NCBI GenBank assembly: GCA_019321725.1 | Contig: CM033121.1 | Span: 10,106,001 to 10,170,000, forward strand | Origin: Paulownia fortunei | Taxonomy: Eukaryota > Streptophyta > Magnoliopsida > Lamiales > Paulowniaceae | Direction: 5' to 3' | DNA: 64,000 bases | Part shown: positions 46,381-60,148 of the stretch, one piece after another | Numbering within the stretch: the stretch's first letter is position 1 | Layout: every line of letters starts with the position of its first letter | The notes under the pieces: generated by a model | The model's input: the letters and a program-made list of their open reading frames with translations, nothing else | What the model was told of the DNA's origin: nothing | Databases searched by the model: none | Made by a program: the position numbers and the translations under genes

Positions 46381-48547
46381 TGTTAGAGTAGTACCCAACA
46401 CACTAATTAGATTTGGCGTCTTTTATACTCTTTTAATTGTAAAAATAATCTTTTTCAAATCATATTAATAAAATAGGCAAAACAATTTTCTTTAATTGCA
46501 TAAAGTAATTAGATAAAGTCCTTACACCAAACTTAGCTACGGGGCATGGTCACGCATTTGATGGTGATCATGGAATATGCCTCTATAGCTTTGGTCTTAA
46601 ATTAGTTTTGAGTCGAGAGATTTTTGGGATGGGACATCGAATAACCCAATAGGCTTGCCCATACGATGCATGCTCATATGAGGAGGATGTCTCGCTCCAT
46701 AGATATTGGCATAATGACGCTAGTACATATATGCATGTATTTTTTAGAGAACAAGTACACTGAACAGGCCCATTGAAAATTCTTAATTAGAAACATTGTT
46801 TGTCGAAATAAGAATTTTCATATTATGATAGTACACGTTTAGTTCTTGGACTTGAGGCACCATAGTAGTCTTGTGCATGTCGTGTTCTATTTTGATGTAT
46901 CTTTTGATTGTCTGACAATCACAAAAGAGGTACGTTGGATATTGCATTGACATGTATGAAGGTTAATGAGTGGCCAACAAAGGATCCATCACTTATCTGG
47001 CAAAACCAGTGAATCTCCTATATTTTCAAAGTTCATGACTCAGAAGTCCTTGGCCAATGTGGGATGAATGTTAGATGGGGGTTTTCTCACAATGCGTCAT
47101 GAGTCATTGAAACTTGAAATGAAATCATAGTTATTGAACAATTAGGGTTTTGACTATTAATCCATGCCCTAGACTCAAAATGGAGATTAGATGACGGGAG
47201 GAACTTACATGGTACTCATAATTAAAATAGGTTCAATCGCTAATTCACCTAAGACTAGGTAATCATAATACACTTGTTAGGTGTTTCACATGACTTGTGA
47301 GGTTCTTGAAATTAATAAGTTAATTTTAATCGGATTAATTAATTAGATTAGTTAATCAGAATAATTGTTATTCACAAGTTGCAAATATTGCAAGCTCGCA
47401 ACTAACTTAGGTATAAATTTAAAAGGTCACACATAATTTGAGATAAAATATTTCTAACTTATGAATTGATCCATATAGTTAGGTTCAAATAATTAATGAA
47501 GATTAATTAATTGGGGCTTAAATTAATTCAATGAGTTTAATTAATTATTTAATTAAATAATTGCATTTTTTATTTGAACCTAATAAGATTAGAAAGCCCA
47601 ATTGGAATAAAATAATTATTTGATTGGATCAAATTAATTGCGTAAATTATAAATTAATATAATTATTAAATTAATTATTTAATTAAATAATTAAATTTTT
47701 TAATTGGGTCTAATTTGATTAGGTGGGATTTATGGAATCAATTAATTAATTAAATTCAGACTTAAATATTTAATTGGGTTAATTGTAGAATTTATTTTAA
47801 AGTGTAAGTCTAATTCAATGAGACATCAAGAGAGGCCCACGAGGGTTGTTTGAATAAGATGGAAACCCAAGAGTTTGATATTTTTGGAAGTCTCTAATTA
47901 TCTTTAGAAGATAAAAGATATAGAGTTGGAAATTTTTGGAAGATTTGAAATCAACCAAAAAATTCCAACCAATAAAGAAGGAGGCCAAAAATATCAAGAG
48001 TTGGACTCTTGGAATTTTTTACCCCTATTATATATACCAAAGGGACGAAAATTTGAGGAAAAATTCTCCTCCAAATTTTCAGCCATTAAAAAATAAATTA
48101 TGGAGAAAATTATTCTTCTTCCATCTTTTCTTCAACTAAAAAATTTCATCTTTTGTCCAAGTATTAATTCATTTATTATAAGTTGATATAAGAATTAATA
48201 TTTGTTATTTTCACTCCATAAACTAGGTTAGTAAAGAAATCAGAATTGCTAGCGGAATTCTGATTTCGTATTCCTGCTCAAAATGTAGACTACTTTGGAG
48301 GGGAGACGTTTGGATTCATGTGAACCAAATTTTGGAAAGAGAGCTAGCAATTGATTGTTTCATACCCTATGACAATCCGAGTGCTCAAAGATATAAATCA
48401 AACATTTTATTTTATTTTACAACCATTGAAATTTGCAAGATCATTAAAATCGCATTGGATCCGAGGTGTTGCTTAATTGTTATAGCATGTTTGTTTTTAA
48501 AAAAAAATATTTTTTCGCTGCGTATATCTTGGGATCAAGCGAACCCA
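46381..48547 (+). repeat. 3' LTR of copia V
   Basis: The 2167-bp sequence starts TGTTAGAGTAGTACCC and aligns with 39104-41196 over its whole length, with many substitutions and small indels. It ends at ...ACCCA before the target duplication. Confidence 0.9.
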
Positions 48548-48552
48548 ACAAG

Positions 48553-50653
48553 ATACTCAATTGTCACGGGAATTGGTACAATTGAAATTTGTCCTACAAT
48601 AGCTCTTAAAGTTGTTCTACATTGTCTAATTTATCTTTCAATCTTCCTTCTATTAGCAAGATTACGAAATACCTTATGTTGTCATTTTCTCACCCTCTAT
48701 AAGTGTTTTTTAGGATGATTTCGGGGAAGAGGAATAGCAGTCTAAGTCTAAGGAATTTGACAAGCTATAATTTTTTGAGGAGGTTTCCTATAAGTGTCCA
48801 AAATGTTGTGGTCAACTCTCCTACTTCACCTGAAGAAAAAAATAATGTTACTGCATTGTAGGCTAGGAAATTCTAGTTTTTTTTCCATTTGAAACATTTG
48901 TTTCTTTTTTGTTCAAAGATAATGACTCTTCAATGTGAATCTTGTCAATTAGCAAAGCACAAGCCTAATTTTTCCCACCTCAACCTTTTGTGCCTCTCAT
49001 CCTTTTCAATTAATTCATAGTGAGATTTGGGAACTGTCTCGTATTTGTAGTCTCGCTTATAAAAGGTGGTTTATTACTTTTATAGATGGTCATATACATT
49101 TTTTTGAGTATATCTCTTAAAAGAGAAATCTGAAGTTGTTCAAACTTTTGAAAAATTTCAATCCATGATTAAAATCCAGCTTCATACAAATAATCAAATT
49201 ATTTGTACTGATAAAACCTAGCTTCATACAAACATTCAAATTATTCTTTTTGATAATGGTACTAATTATTTCAATTCTTCAGGATTCTATTTTGTCAAAA
49301 ATTAACTTATTCATCGAAGTTCTTGTGTCTGCACACCTCAACAAAATGGTATATTTAAAGGAAAAAATTGTCATCTTTTAGAAGTTGCTCGATCCTTGAT
49401 GTTTCACGTTAATGTTCCAAAATATTTTTCAGGGATGCTATTCTTACCAGTTACTTGATCAATAGGATGCCCACTAACACTTCTCAATCATCTTCTCGAC
49501 TCCTATCTTGAGTCTAGATCATTTTCACAGCTTGTTTTAAAAAAATTTGATTGCTCTACTTTCATTTTTATTTTGATCTCAATTTTACTAAATTAGATCC
49601 TTACTCACTGAAATATATTTTTTGGGATATTCAGCCACTCAAAAAAGAGAATCAGTGTTATTCCTTGGAAAAACAAAAATCTTTCACTTCTATGGATGTC
49701 ACTTTTGTCAAAAATCAAACTTTTTTTCCCAAAAATATTTTACTTCCATGGATGTCACTTTTATCAAAAATCAATCTTTTTCCCAAAAATTCTCTTTAGG
49801 CGAAATTGCGTGTGAAGCCAATCTTTGGGATACACCAACAAATTTGAATTCAAAAAATCGGAGTCTTTGGAGTATTTTTTGGGATTTGGGCCTAACTATT
49901 CTCAAGCCTTGAGTTCCTCTCTACCCTCTGAGTCTTTTTCTCTTATTTTTTTCTAGCCTGAGCGAGTCTTCAAAATTCGATTCTCACTCAATTCAAATTC
50001 TCAAAGTTTGAATTTATGTTCTCAGTCAACTTCGAGCCATAAAATCAGAAAGAGTCCTCATATCCTTATTGTCTTCTTGGGTCAACATCGAGCCACCAAA
50101 TCAGCCAAAATTCTCTTTATCCTTGCTTTCTTCTCAGCCCCCATCCACACCTGATCCGAAAAATTCAAATCCCAATCCAAGTCAACCAAAATTAACAGGA
50201 TTGCCTAGCTTGCCAAACACGGATTGCACTACAAATAAGAAAACAATGATGCTAGGGTGAGTTGCGCAGGTTTAGACTTATCTAATCATCAGAAGCGGAT
50301 TAAAAAAAGTAAAAATAACCCTAAAAATTCCTATTGTCATGAATCTGATACAAAATCAAGTAGATTTAGAATTAATTGACGTAGACATTCCTATTTCAAT
50401 GAGAAAAGAAAGTAGAACTTGCATAAAACACCCCATATCCAGTTTTCTGACATATGTACACTTGTCTCACTCTGTTCAAACACTTGTTGCTTACCACTCA
50501 AGTGTGGATGTTCCAAAGAATTTGGAAGAGGCATGGAAAAAAATCAAAAAAGAGAAAGGCCATAACAGAAGAGATGCAAGCTTTAGAAAAGAACGGTATA
50601 TGGGTGGTTGTGAAAAACTAAAGAAAAAGAAGTGGTGGGATGCAAGTGGATAA
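48553..50653 (+). pseudogene. Copia IV protease end, integrase and start of reverse transcriptase
   Basis: Copia IV resumes with RYSIVTGIGTIEI, the rest of the protease. The integrase follows: FFHLKHLFLF and CESCQLAKHKPNFSHL (about 48938-48985), IILFDNGTNYF (about 49240-49270), and CTPQQNGIFKGKN at about 49330-49370. A proline/serine-rich linker is at about 50069-50260. The reverse transcriptase start is IKHPISSFLTYVHLS (about 50424-50468) and ends at VVGCKWI (about 50624-50650), where copia VI begins. Frames shift often, so it is not functional. Confidence 0.8.
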
Positions 50654-52301
50654 TGTTGGAAATAATTTTAATGAAGAAAAAATAAAAAAAAATCACAAAA
50701 ATAATAAAATTGTATGAATATGTAATTTTATTAAGTTTTATATAATATAACAATTACATTTAGGAAAGTTTCAAAAAATATAACCTGATGAAAAAAATTA
50801 ATTCTTTTTCTAGTGATGCCAAAATGTTCAAGCCTTCCTTATCAGTCTTCTATCTGATTGAATCAGATACCAAGGTCTTCCAATCCAATCCTCCATACTA
50901 ATGGAAACGAGTGGGCATTATTAACACTAATTTTGTGTTATTTTCAACTCATTAAATCACAAGATTGGATTTATGAGAGGGGAAGAAAAATATTCAGTAA
51001 GAAACTAGAGAATTCTCTTTCTCTCTCTTGGTGAAAGCATGTGTTAAGGAGAGAGAGAGATTCACTTTTTATACTTGATGAATCCATAATTTTCTAATCT
51101 TCTTCTAACTCTAATAGATAGATATATTTATCTGATAGGAAAGTCATCATTAATCTTCCTTTTGTAATTATCTAAAATTCATAATTCTAGATAATAATTA
51201 GAAATATCAAAATAAATATTTCATATTTATTTATTACCCAACAATATCCGATATTTTCATAACACTTTGGTATTTATAATTAACACCCAATTTAGAAAAT
51301 ATTTTTTTACAATTATTTGTACAATTTAATTAATTGAATAAAATCTATTTCAGTGTTTATGAAGGTGGATTAGCGATGTATGGACCTATAATTATAAGCC
51401 CCAAAAAATTTAGATAATTAATTAAACTCTTAAATTAATTCATTCAATTTATTAATTCTAATATTACTCCACTAAAAAATTAGAATTGCACTCTTATAAT
51501 TATAGAACAATTTACTTTGATCAATACTAAATAGTCCATCGATATAATTATTACATATGGACCCTCCATAGACAATACATAATTTGAGCTAAATTTTCTG
51601 TTAACCTCTATAATTATCTTTTGTTTCTTATCTATCATTAATTCACTAGTGAATAGTTAATTTATAACCGAGTTAGAAATTTGAGCGCTTTATTGTTCAC
51701 TTCTTGCGGGAAGCTATAAATTCCATATTTATATATATTTCCAGCTACTTATCCCAATATGATCCCAAAACACAAGTGTTTAGGAATGCTAACCAACAAA
51801 CCTTTAGCAAGCAAAATAAATATCATACTGACATAAATAAGAGTCTGTAACCACTCAAGATTAAAATCAACCGCCATGTATGATCACCTACTAATGTTAA
51901 TTGAATTTTCAAAAAACAACGAAAATTATGTGAAAATTCAAATTACATCTGGTTTAGTCTTATATAATCACATTATAAAAAGTATCTCAATTATGATGTC
52001 ACCACATCAATAGCCAAGATAAGACCATTACATTCTTAATTTTAATGGACTGCACTAATAATAATTCAATTAAAGATCTCCAACTTTAATTAATTTTATT
52101 ATGGACTAATTTAGTTTATTATCCATAATCTTAATCCTCTCATATATAACACTTATACACTAATATTATGGTTACATAAATAAATAGGGATTTTCTGATA
52201 TTCACTAACATACTAATATGCATAAAAAAAGTATCAAATATTATTTTATTCATTGAGTAATTAATGCACTAATACACACTTTTAGGGCATTATCCCTGAC
52301 A
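50654..52301 (-). repeat. 3' LTR of copia VI
   Basis: The 1648-bp sequence reads TGTTGGAAATAATTTT at its low-coordinate end and TATCCCTGACA at 52301. It aligns with 62190-63863; the 5' copy has an extra stretch near 62206-62310 and this copy lacks parts of it. Confidence 0.9.
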
Positions 52302-52315
52302 ATCTCCCACTTACC
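52302..52315 (-). other. Polypurine tract of copia VI
   Basis: On the minus strand GGTAAGTGGGAGAT lies directly upstream of the 3' LTR. Confidence 0.75.
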
Positions 52316-53490
52316 TTAAAGTAGGTGACATATGTCTCTTAGTCATAATCCCAATATTTGACTCTCAATTATTTTATCATATTTGGAACAACTTCCAAAT
52401 TAGTAAAGAGCCTTGAACCAAACTGCTTCAAAAGCTACTAGGTATTCAGTCTCCACGGTTGAATAAATAGTGTTGGATTATTTAGCACTTTAATACTATT
52501 CCAGACTATAGCTCATCCATTCTTACTGGACACTGATATAGAGGTAAACTTTTGACGATCCTTTTCCAATCAAAATCAGAATCAGTATATCTAAAGCAAT
52601 TCAAGTCTCCACCTGAATACACTAGCATACAAGTTCTCATTCTCCCAAGATATTTGAGAATATTCTTTACTATTTGAATTTGATCCTAAATTTGGCTTAA
52701 AAAAACCGACTATCTCTATCGCATAACAAATGTCTAGCCTTGTGAACCATTCATAAGGATTCTTACTAGTGAGGCATAGGAAATTTATCTTTATCTTATC
52801 AATATAAGATGTATGAGACAATGCCCACATTATGTTCTTACTATTTTGAATCCTAAGAATAGAATTTGTTTCTTTCAAGTCTTCTATTTGGATTTGCTTG
52901 GCTCGCCAGCTCTTGACATTAGATAGTATTTCTACACCATTCTCAATTAGTAGAATATCATCTATATAAAGTACCAAGAAGACCACCTTCATGTCTTTGA
53001 TGTATATACATAAGCTTCATCAACATTCTAATCAAAACCATAAGATTTAATCGTCTCATCAAATCTTAGGTTCCATGATCTAGAAGCTTGCTTTAGTATA
53101 TAAATGGACTTCATCAATTTGCAGAATTTTTGCTCTTAGCCTTATGCTATGAAACACTCTGATTGCATATAGATGTCTTCCTCAAGACATTCAAAAAGGC
53201 TGTCTTGACATCCATTTTCCATATCTCATAATCTAGGCTCGTAACAATAGAGAGTACTATGTAGATGGATTTAAAAATGTCTATAGTCAAGAAGGTTTCC
53301 TCATAATCGAGCTTCTATTTCTGAGTATAGCCTTTTACCACTAGCCTTACTTTGAAAGTCTCTACTTTCCCATCCACACATCTCTTCCTCTTAAAGATTT
53401 ATTTATACCTAATGGGCCTAACATCCTCAGGTGGATCAACAAGATCCCAGAAAAAATTGGAGTACATTGGCTCCATTTTATAGTTCATAC
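52316..53490 (-). pseudogene. Copia VI reverse transcriptase and RNase H remnant
   Basis: On the minus strand SIYILKQASRSWNLRFDETI lies near 53105-53050 and the catalytic box YIDDILLIENGVEILSN near 52970-52920 (open piece 52992-52591). The rest of the reverse transcriptase (KQIQIEDLKET) is followed by a degenerate RNase H down to the polypurine tract. Stops and frame changes are present. The box wording is nearly the same as in the fragment at 386-930. Confidence 0.85.
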
Positions 53491-53494
53491 CCTC

Positions 53495-54613
53495 TTACCA
53501 TTTCTCTCTATCATAATCTTCCATTGCATGCTTGAATGACAATGAATCATCCTCATTATTGTCGGAGATGGCAACTTGTGCCTCTCCATCCTCTCTGTAG
53601 TATGTTGGTGGTCTCACAAAACTCCCACTATGTCGAGTTGGGATGACATTATAATCAGAGTTTGTGATTCTTTGGATATGTTGTCTAATAACTCTTATTA
53701 GTTGTAGTCTGATCTCATCAAAAAGTAACTCCTCTAGCACAACTTTACTATGAGGTTTAAAATTTATCATATAATCTTTTTCAAGAAAGATAGCATTTGA
53801 TGACACAATTATCTTCTTTATCTTGAGAAAATATAACAAATCTCCTCATTATGGTTCTAATTATGGTCGGAATTTTCCAGTCTTTTCTTTAAGCACATGT
53901 GTCGGGCATCCCTATATGCAAAAATAACGTAAAGTAGGTTTACAACCATTCCAAAACTTGAAAGGTATCTTTAGAATAGACTTGGATGGTACTATATTCA
54001 AAATGTACACTGCATTTTCTAGTGCATAACCCCCAAATAAATCTGGCAATGAAGAGTAGCTCATTATAGACCTCATCATGTTAAGTAAAGTCTGGTTTCT
54101 CATCTCAGCAATACCATTTTGATGAGGAGTTATAGGTGTTGAGAGTTGGTACAAAATACCATTCTCTAGCATATAGTCCTTAAACTCAGTATCAACAGAC
54201 TCGTCATCTTGATCTGATCTTAGAGACTTTAAGAATTTATCTAATTGCATTTTGGCCTCTACTTGGAATTCTTTGAACTTTCCAGAAGTTTCAAATTTCC
54301 TTTGCATTAGGTAAATGAAACCATATATTGAATAATCATTAATAAATGTGACAAAATATCCATAACCACCTTAGCTTTTGTATGGTCATTGGACTACAAA
54401 TATGAGTATATACAAGCTCAAGTGGCTCTTTGGCCCTATTGCCCTTTCCAGTGAAAAACAAGATTCACAAATAGGAAAAGTGCTAACTTTTAGCTCTCTT
54501 AAAGGACCATCCTTTACTAATCTATTTATTTTATCTAGATTAATGTGCCCTAATCTTAGGAGCCAAAGATATGTTTTTTCCTCTTGAAAAAGCCTTTTTC
54601 TCTTAGGCTTAGG
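53495..54613 (-). pseudogene. Copia VI integrase and linker
   Basis: From high to low coordinate: LWLLRLGHINLDKINRLVKD (about 54570-54510) and FPICESCF (about 54475), which are the zinc-binding part, then the core with GYFVTFINDYSIYGFIYLM (about 54365-54307). The piece 54307-53912 holds KSLRSDQDDE, STPITPHQNGIAEMRNQTLL and the end of the core. The linker piece 53839-53495 follows. The gypsy element separates this part from gag and protease. Confidence 0.85.
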
Positions 54614-54619
54614 ATGTTC
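54614..54619. repeat. Target-site duplication of the gypsy element, left copy
   Basis: ATGTTC precedes the left LTR and recurs at 60151-60156 after the right LTR. It may be a 5-bp duplication (TGTTC) plus a chance base. Confidence 0.7.
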
Positions 54620-55893
54620 TGATGAGTGGGTTTATACATATTAATTGAGTACCATTTATTTAACTTTTTGGTTAGTTTTTAAAATTTTTGTGAATTTTAT
54701 TATTGTTTCTAGTATTTGTTTTGTAGATTTGAAGATGAAAAAAAAATGTCACTTGAATATACTAAAATCTACATTCATCTTTCATTTAAAAAAAAAAAAA
54801 GAATTTCCTTCGAGTCCAATAGCTACAGTACCTAGGCACTGCACCTACTGAAAATTGACCATTTTCCAGTGAATTCAGCTCCTAGGTGCTCCCAAACGGA
54901 AAATAAGGGCAAAATGGGTATTATGCCCTCTTTAGGGCATCTCCTATCTAATTTTTAATATCCCAAAAGCCTTCAAGGTAGTTTTTAGGGGGGAGAAGAG
55001 GAGTGAAGATAAGCCCAATAAGAGAAGAAATAAGAAGGAAGAAGACAAGAAGACAAGAGAAAGACGAGAAATTTCTTCCAAAATTGAAGAAGAAAACATC
55101 TACAAGAGAAGAAACTCACCCTCTCCCAAAGTCTATTTTCTTTTTCTTTTTCTCTCTTCAATTATGTTCATGAATATTGTTAAGTTATTATTCAATTTTA
55201 CCATCATTAACTAAATTTTTTTCTAGGGTTGTGATGTAATCTAATTAAGATATTTTTAATATTTTCATCAATTCAATTCTTGATTATTTTTTTTCGGTTG
55301 AGTTTTCTATATAATTCTTAATGCTTTCAATTACTTGGGCACTAATTAAATGATTTTCTAATCATATTGACCCTGGAGGTGATATATGTGTATAGTTCTA
55401 TGTGTAAAAAACTATAAATTACATGTGAAATAGGAATATACTTGCATGATTTTTGTGGTCTTGTTTGAGATCCATAGAACCTAATGAATTGTTGATTGTT
55501 ATAATTCACATAGAAATATAGTGGGTTAGTAATTGATGATATTTTCGTTAGACCTCGAGAGAAGCTAGCGGATAATTTAGGAATTCTCGACTATTACTTG
55601 GGAAATAAATTGAGATTGATGAGATAAATGATTCAATCTTGACTAATTATGGTAAAATCATAACCCTAATCTTTTAAAATTTTGAATTTCATCATTAATT
55701 GATTTTGATTATTAGTTTAGTTTAGTTAGATTTAGTTTGTGATTATCAACACATTCTTGCATTTATTTAAATAAAATTAGAGTTAACATAATTTTGGTAC
55801 TTAATAATTTAATAGTTCTCGGAGGAACGATATTTACTCATCACTTTATGACTTGTTAACGATAACGTGCACTTGCATTCACAAAATTCGTCA
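54620..55893 (+). repeat. 5' LTR of the gypsy element
   Basis: It starts TGATGAGTGGGTTTATA and ends TTCGTCA. It aligns with 58879-60148 including the AGGCACTGCACCTACT and TAGATTTAGTTTGTGATTATC blocks. Confidence 0.9.
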
Positions 55894-56063
55894 GAGACTA
55901 TTTTATTTTATTAATATTGATATTAAGTAACTCTGATTTTAATTTGAATTTTTCTTGTATTTTTTATGATTTTTATTTTTATTTTATTGTTTGATTGTGT
56001 CCTGTTTATCATCGCAGGTGTTTTCTTATATGTGTGTGAAATGAGCAGAAAGCGGTAGATGAG
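55894..56063 (+). other. Gypsy leader
   Basis: Short untranslated stretch between LTR and gag-like sequence. I could not identify a primer-binding site. Confidence 0.45.
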
Positions 56064-56884
56064 ATGGCATATATTGCATACTATTGGCCAACTAAACATG
56101 ACATGACAATTCAAGCTTCAACTCAGGCATTCGAGATAAATCAAGTAGATGTCAATAATATGTTGACTGCTCAAGTAGAAGTCCTTTCTAAACAATTGGA
56201 GAATTTTTTTTGCAGCAAGTACTATTCATTCACCATTCAAGGTACATGAGTCTTATAATGGTTTTCATACAAGAACACAATACCAAGAAAGCAACTAATT
56301 TGCACCATCACATATCGAGCATGCTGAATATGAGTGAAATTACAGCCAGCTGCAAAATTATCCTTTCTTCAACACTTATAATCAAGGATAGCCAAATTAT
56401 TTGAATGCTTCGTAGAGAAATGATGAGAATATGATATGGCATGCACCTAGTTACCCACCATTAGAGAAGAAGCTAAGCCTTGAAGAAGCATTAGCTCAAT
56501 TCCAAAGTACAACCGATCAAATCATGTTGCAAACTGAACCTAATAATCCATCACAAGAGAAAAAGTTTAGTCTTGAAGAAGTAATGGCTCAATTAGCAAA
56601 CACTCAAAGCCAATTCATGTTGGAAGCTACAACTAATGTCAAAAATATTATCACAAATTCAAAACTTGGAGATCCAAATTAGTGAGTTAGATATTATGTT
56701 TCCAACAAGACAACAAGACAAATTGCCTTACACACCTGAGGCAAACAGAGTGGGCAAAGAGCATTGTAATATTATTTTGAAAAATAGTGAAGAGTTTGCA
56801 ACTTTTTTGTGGTTTGAAAAACTGATTAAGGATAAACAAGACATATCAACACAAATACCTCTAGTGGAGAATGGAGAAGTATAA
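56064..56884 (+). pseudogene. Gypsy gag-like sequence, broken into three frames
   Basis: First piece (56064-56249): MAYIAYYWPTKHDMTIQAST and LTAQVEVLSKQLENF, the end of an OTA-type gag. A stretch of stops follows, in which FFNTYNQG and PNYLNAS (about 56363-56412) can still be read in the right order. Second piece (56431-56682): two related halves, KKLSLEEALAQFQSTTDQIM and KKFSLEEVMAQLANTQSQFM, an internal repeat. Third piece (56636-56884): IQNLEIQISELDIMFPTRQQ then KEHCNIIL. Frames overlap by a shift at about 56640. It is not functional. Confidence 0.75.
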
Positions 56885-57290
56885 GAAAAGGTTCAACCAA
56901 GCCCATCTCAAGAGCCATCACTGGGAGTTTCTTATCCTTATCTTCTACAAAATAACAAGCTTGTATCAAATATTGTGGAAGATATTACGGATATCTCATC
57001 GTACAAGCATGAATTGGAAGATCAAGAGTTGGTGTATTGCTTATTAAAGCATTCTATGGAGGAAAATAAAGGTGTACTTGAGTTTGTTGACAAATTTATT
57101 ATCCATATAGATTTCATCATCCCTGATATTAAAAAGAACAGAGACCTTCTTTCACACAAGGACAACTATTGTTGGTCATTAGGCATGCACTCAATAATGT
57201 ACAAAAGGTACTTGATCCCATGTTGGATTATGCTCACTATTCTTATTTTTGGAGATCACTTATACTTCTGAAGTATACAAAGATATGGCA
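56885..57290 (+). pseudogene. Unrecognised open stretch in the gypsy interior
   Basis: Reading continues past a stop with a proline/serine-rich bit and then an open piece 56975-57271, acidic at first (ELEDQELVYCLLKHSMEE) and hydrophobic near its end. I recognise no pol domain. It may be what remains of the linker after gag, or sequence peculiar to this element. Confidence 0.35.
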
Positions 57291-58863
57291 TGTGAAACAC
57301 TTATTTTTGGACCCTAGTTGAGCAAATAAGAAGTCCACTTGAAGACTATAAATTAAACGCTTATTGGGAGGTAACCTAAGTGTTTTATATTTTATTTTAT
57401 TTTTATTACGTAGGTTTATTTAGTTGTTTAATATTTATTTATTTGTAGTTTGATGATTTTTTTTTGCTTTTATTTCAAGATCCAACTCAAGTTTAAGGGA
57501 TAATTTATGAAATAATGAGTGATATGTCACCAATTAATGAATACACATTCATCATTGTTCTTGAAGAGGATGATGACAAAGTTGATGAGAAACACTACCC
57601 TCATTCAGGAAAGGCTACTATGCCTTATCTTGTTTTACTTAACATTAAATACAATGTTAGTTCTAAGTTTGAGGATGGATGTATGTGCTTCATTTAATCT
57701 TGTTTGTTTATAGCTTTTGGAAATTGATGAATGTTATGTTTGTGTGTGTGCTTGACTCTTGTAGTATTTTTACCTTTCTTGTAATTCTTTGACATATTAA
57801 ATACATAGCCTTGAACATTTGGTTTTTTTGCTCGCTTAGAAAAAGTTTATGTGAACTCGACACTTTTTTATGATTTTATATCATTCTAGAACTTGTTTGA
57901 TTGTCATTCAAGGTGAAATCATAGGCTACATAATATTAGAAAAGTGATTTAGGCCATTTTTGGACAATTTGAGGCTTCCAAGTCATCTTGTTTATGATGT
58001 ATAATTCCTAATGTTCACCGTTGACCTTGTTGAGCCATTTTCTTTGTCACCCTATAAATCAACCTTAGCCAAAAAATTGAAATAAACTATTGATCTTATA
58101 TATTACCCCACACTCAACTCATAGTTATTCTAGTAACATCATTTTGAGCATTGAAAGTTGTTTGTAAAAAAAAATTTGCAAATAAGAGATGGTGATTTGT
58201 AGAAAACTCCCGGAAAAAAAGATTGTAAAGAAAGATGAGGAAAAAGTGCAACATGCATTGTTTATAAAAATAAATAAGTTTGGGGGTCTAACACTTAAAA
58301 AAATATGTGAAAAAAAATAAAATGAATTTAATGAATAAAGTGGTATGACAAATGAAGAGATGAAAGGTTTGTGAAGGTATGAGATGAAAATGTGGTGGTG
58401 CTCATCAACAAAGTTCTAGAATAGTTGTGTACTATAAGTAATTTGAGCCACTATATTATCTTTATCCTACTAATACCCTAGCCACACGTTACAAGCTTTT
58501 GAAGTTCTAATGATCATTGATGTTGTGTTAGTCTACATTAGTGGAAAGTGACATGAAAAACAAGTATAGGGAGTTAATAATTACATAAATAAGAGATCAA
58601 TAATTTGGTTGTGAGTTTGCATAAACCAATCTGAGTGGCGAAGAGTTAGATGTAAGAGGCTAAACACACACACACACACTTAAAGAATTTAAAGATAGGT
58701 GAATTTGACACTTAAGTTGAAATCGTGCAGTTTGATGATATTTCGAGCTTGAGTTATAAACTCACAACGATTTTTGAGGCCCATTTGGTTAGATGCTTTT
58801 TATTATCACTTGATATTTTACTTGTTTTATTTATTTCTTTTGCTCGAGGACTAACAAGATGTT
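57291..58863 (+). other. Gypsy 3' non-coding region
   Basis: It begins near ACGCTTATTGGGAGGTAACC, followed by T-rich sequence and short frames without domains (57515-57713). Contains a short CA repeat at about 58664-58679. Confidence 0.5.
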
Positions 58864-58878
58864 AAGTTTGGGGATATT
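58864..58878 (+). other. Polypurine-like tract of the gypsy element
   Basis: AAGTTTGGGGATATT lies just before the 3' LTR. Confidence 0.6.
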
Positions 58879-60148
58879 TGATAAGTGGGTTTTATACCCA
58901 TTAATTGAGTACCATTTGGTTAACGTTTTGATTAGTTTTTGAGATTTTTGTGAATTGTATTGTCATTTTTAGTATTTATTTTGCAGATTTGATGATGAAA
59001 AAAGAATGTCGCTTGGATGTACTAAAATCTACATTTATCTTATCTTTTTACGAAGAAAAAAAAGGTATTTTGTCCGAGCCCAGTAGCTATAGCGCTTAGG
59101 CACTGCACCTACTAGAAAACGACCATTTTCCAGTGAATTCAGCGCCTAGGCACTGCCAGATGGAAAATAAAGGCAAAATGGGTATTATGCCCTCTTTAGA
59201 GCATCTCCATCTGATTTTTAACATCTCAAAACCCTCCAAGGTAGTTTTTTTTTCTGTTGGGGAGAAGACTGAAGATAAACAAATAAGAGAAGAGAAGAAG
59301 ACGAGAAGACAAGAGAAAGAGGAGAAATTTCTTCCAAGATTGAAGAAGAAGACATCCACAAGAAAAGAAATTCATCCTCTTTCAAAGTCTGTTTTATTTT
59401 TCTCTCTCTCTCTTTAATTATGTTTATGAATATTGTTAAGTTATTATTCATTTTCACCATCATGAACTAATTTCTTTTTCTAGGATTGTGATGTAATCTA
59501 ATTAAAATATTTTGAATATTTTTATCAATTCAATTCTTGATTTATTTTTCAAGATGAGTTTTCTACATGGTTCTTAATGCTTTCAATTACTTGGCCACTA
59601 ATTGAATAATTTGATAATCATAATGATTAGGGAGATGATATACGTGTCTAGCTCTATGTTTAGAAAATTATAAATTACATGTGAGATAGGAATATGCTTG
59701 CATGATTTGTGTAGTCTTGTTTGAGATCCATAAAACCTAATAAATTATTGATTGTTATAATTTACATAGGATTATAGTGGGTTAGCAATTGATGATATTT
59801 TTGTTAGATCTTGGAAAAGGCTAGTGGATAATTTAGAGATTCTCGACTATCATTTAGGAAATAAATTGAAATTGATGAGATAAATGATTCAATTCGGACT
59901 AATTATGGTGAAATCATAACCATAGGCTTTTAAGTTTTTGAATTTTATCATTAATTGATTTTCATTATTAGTTTAGTTTAGTTAGATTTAATTTATGATT
60001 ATCAATATATTCTTGCATTTATTTAAATAAAATTAGAGTTAACATAATTTTGATACTTAATAATTCAATAGTTTTTATGGGAACGATATATATTCATCAT
60101 TTTATTACTTGTTAATGATAACATGCACTTGCGTTTACAAAATTCGCA
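58879..60148 (+). repeat. 3' LTR of the gypsy element
   Basis: It starts TGATAAGTGGGTTTTATA and ends TTCGCA. Two extra bases (AC) separate it from the ATGTTC target duplication. Frames at 59096-59463 on both strands lie entirely in the LTR and are not genes. Confidence 0.9.

Larger units (their letters stand above)
39104..48547 (+). mobile_element. Copia element V, complete in layout, with two long LTRs
   Basis: The LTRs at 39104-41196 and 46381-48547 share long stretches and enclose a primer-binding site, gag, protease, integrase, reverse transcriptase, RNase H and a polypurine tract in copia order. It is inserted in copia IV's protease region. LTRs differ at many positions and every ORF is broken, so it is old. 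The coding style resembles the Tork/Angela-type copia, an impression from motif wording only. Confidence 0.9.

Noticed and set aside
59096..59463. Overlapping frames of 81-94 codons on both strands
   Set aside because: They sit inside the gypsy 3' LTR. The matching part of the 5' LTR does not keep them open.
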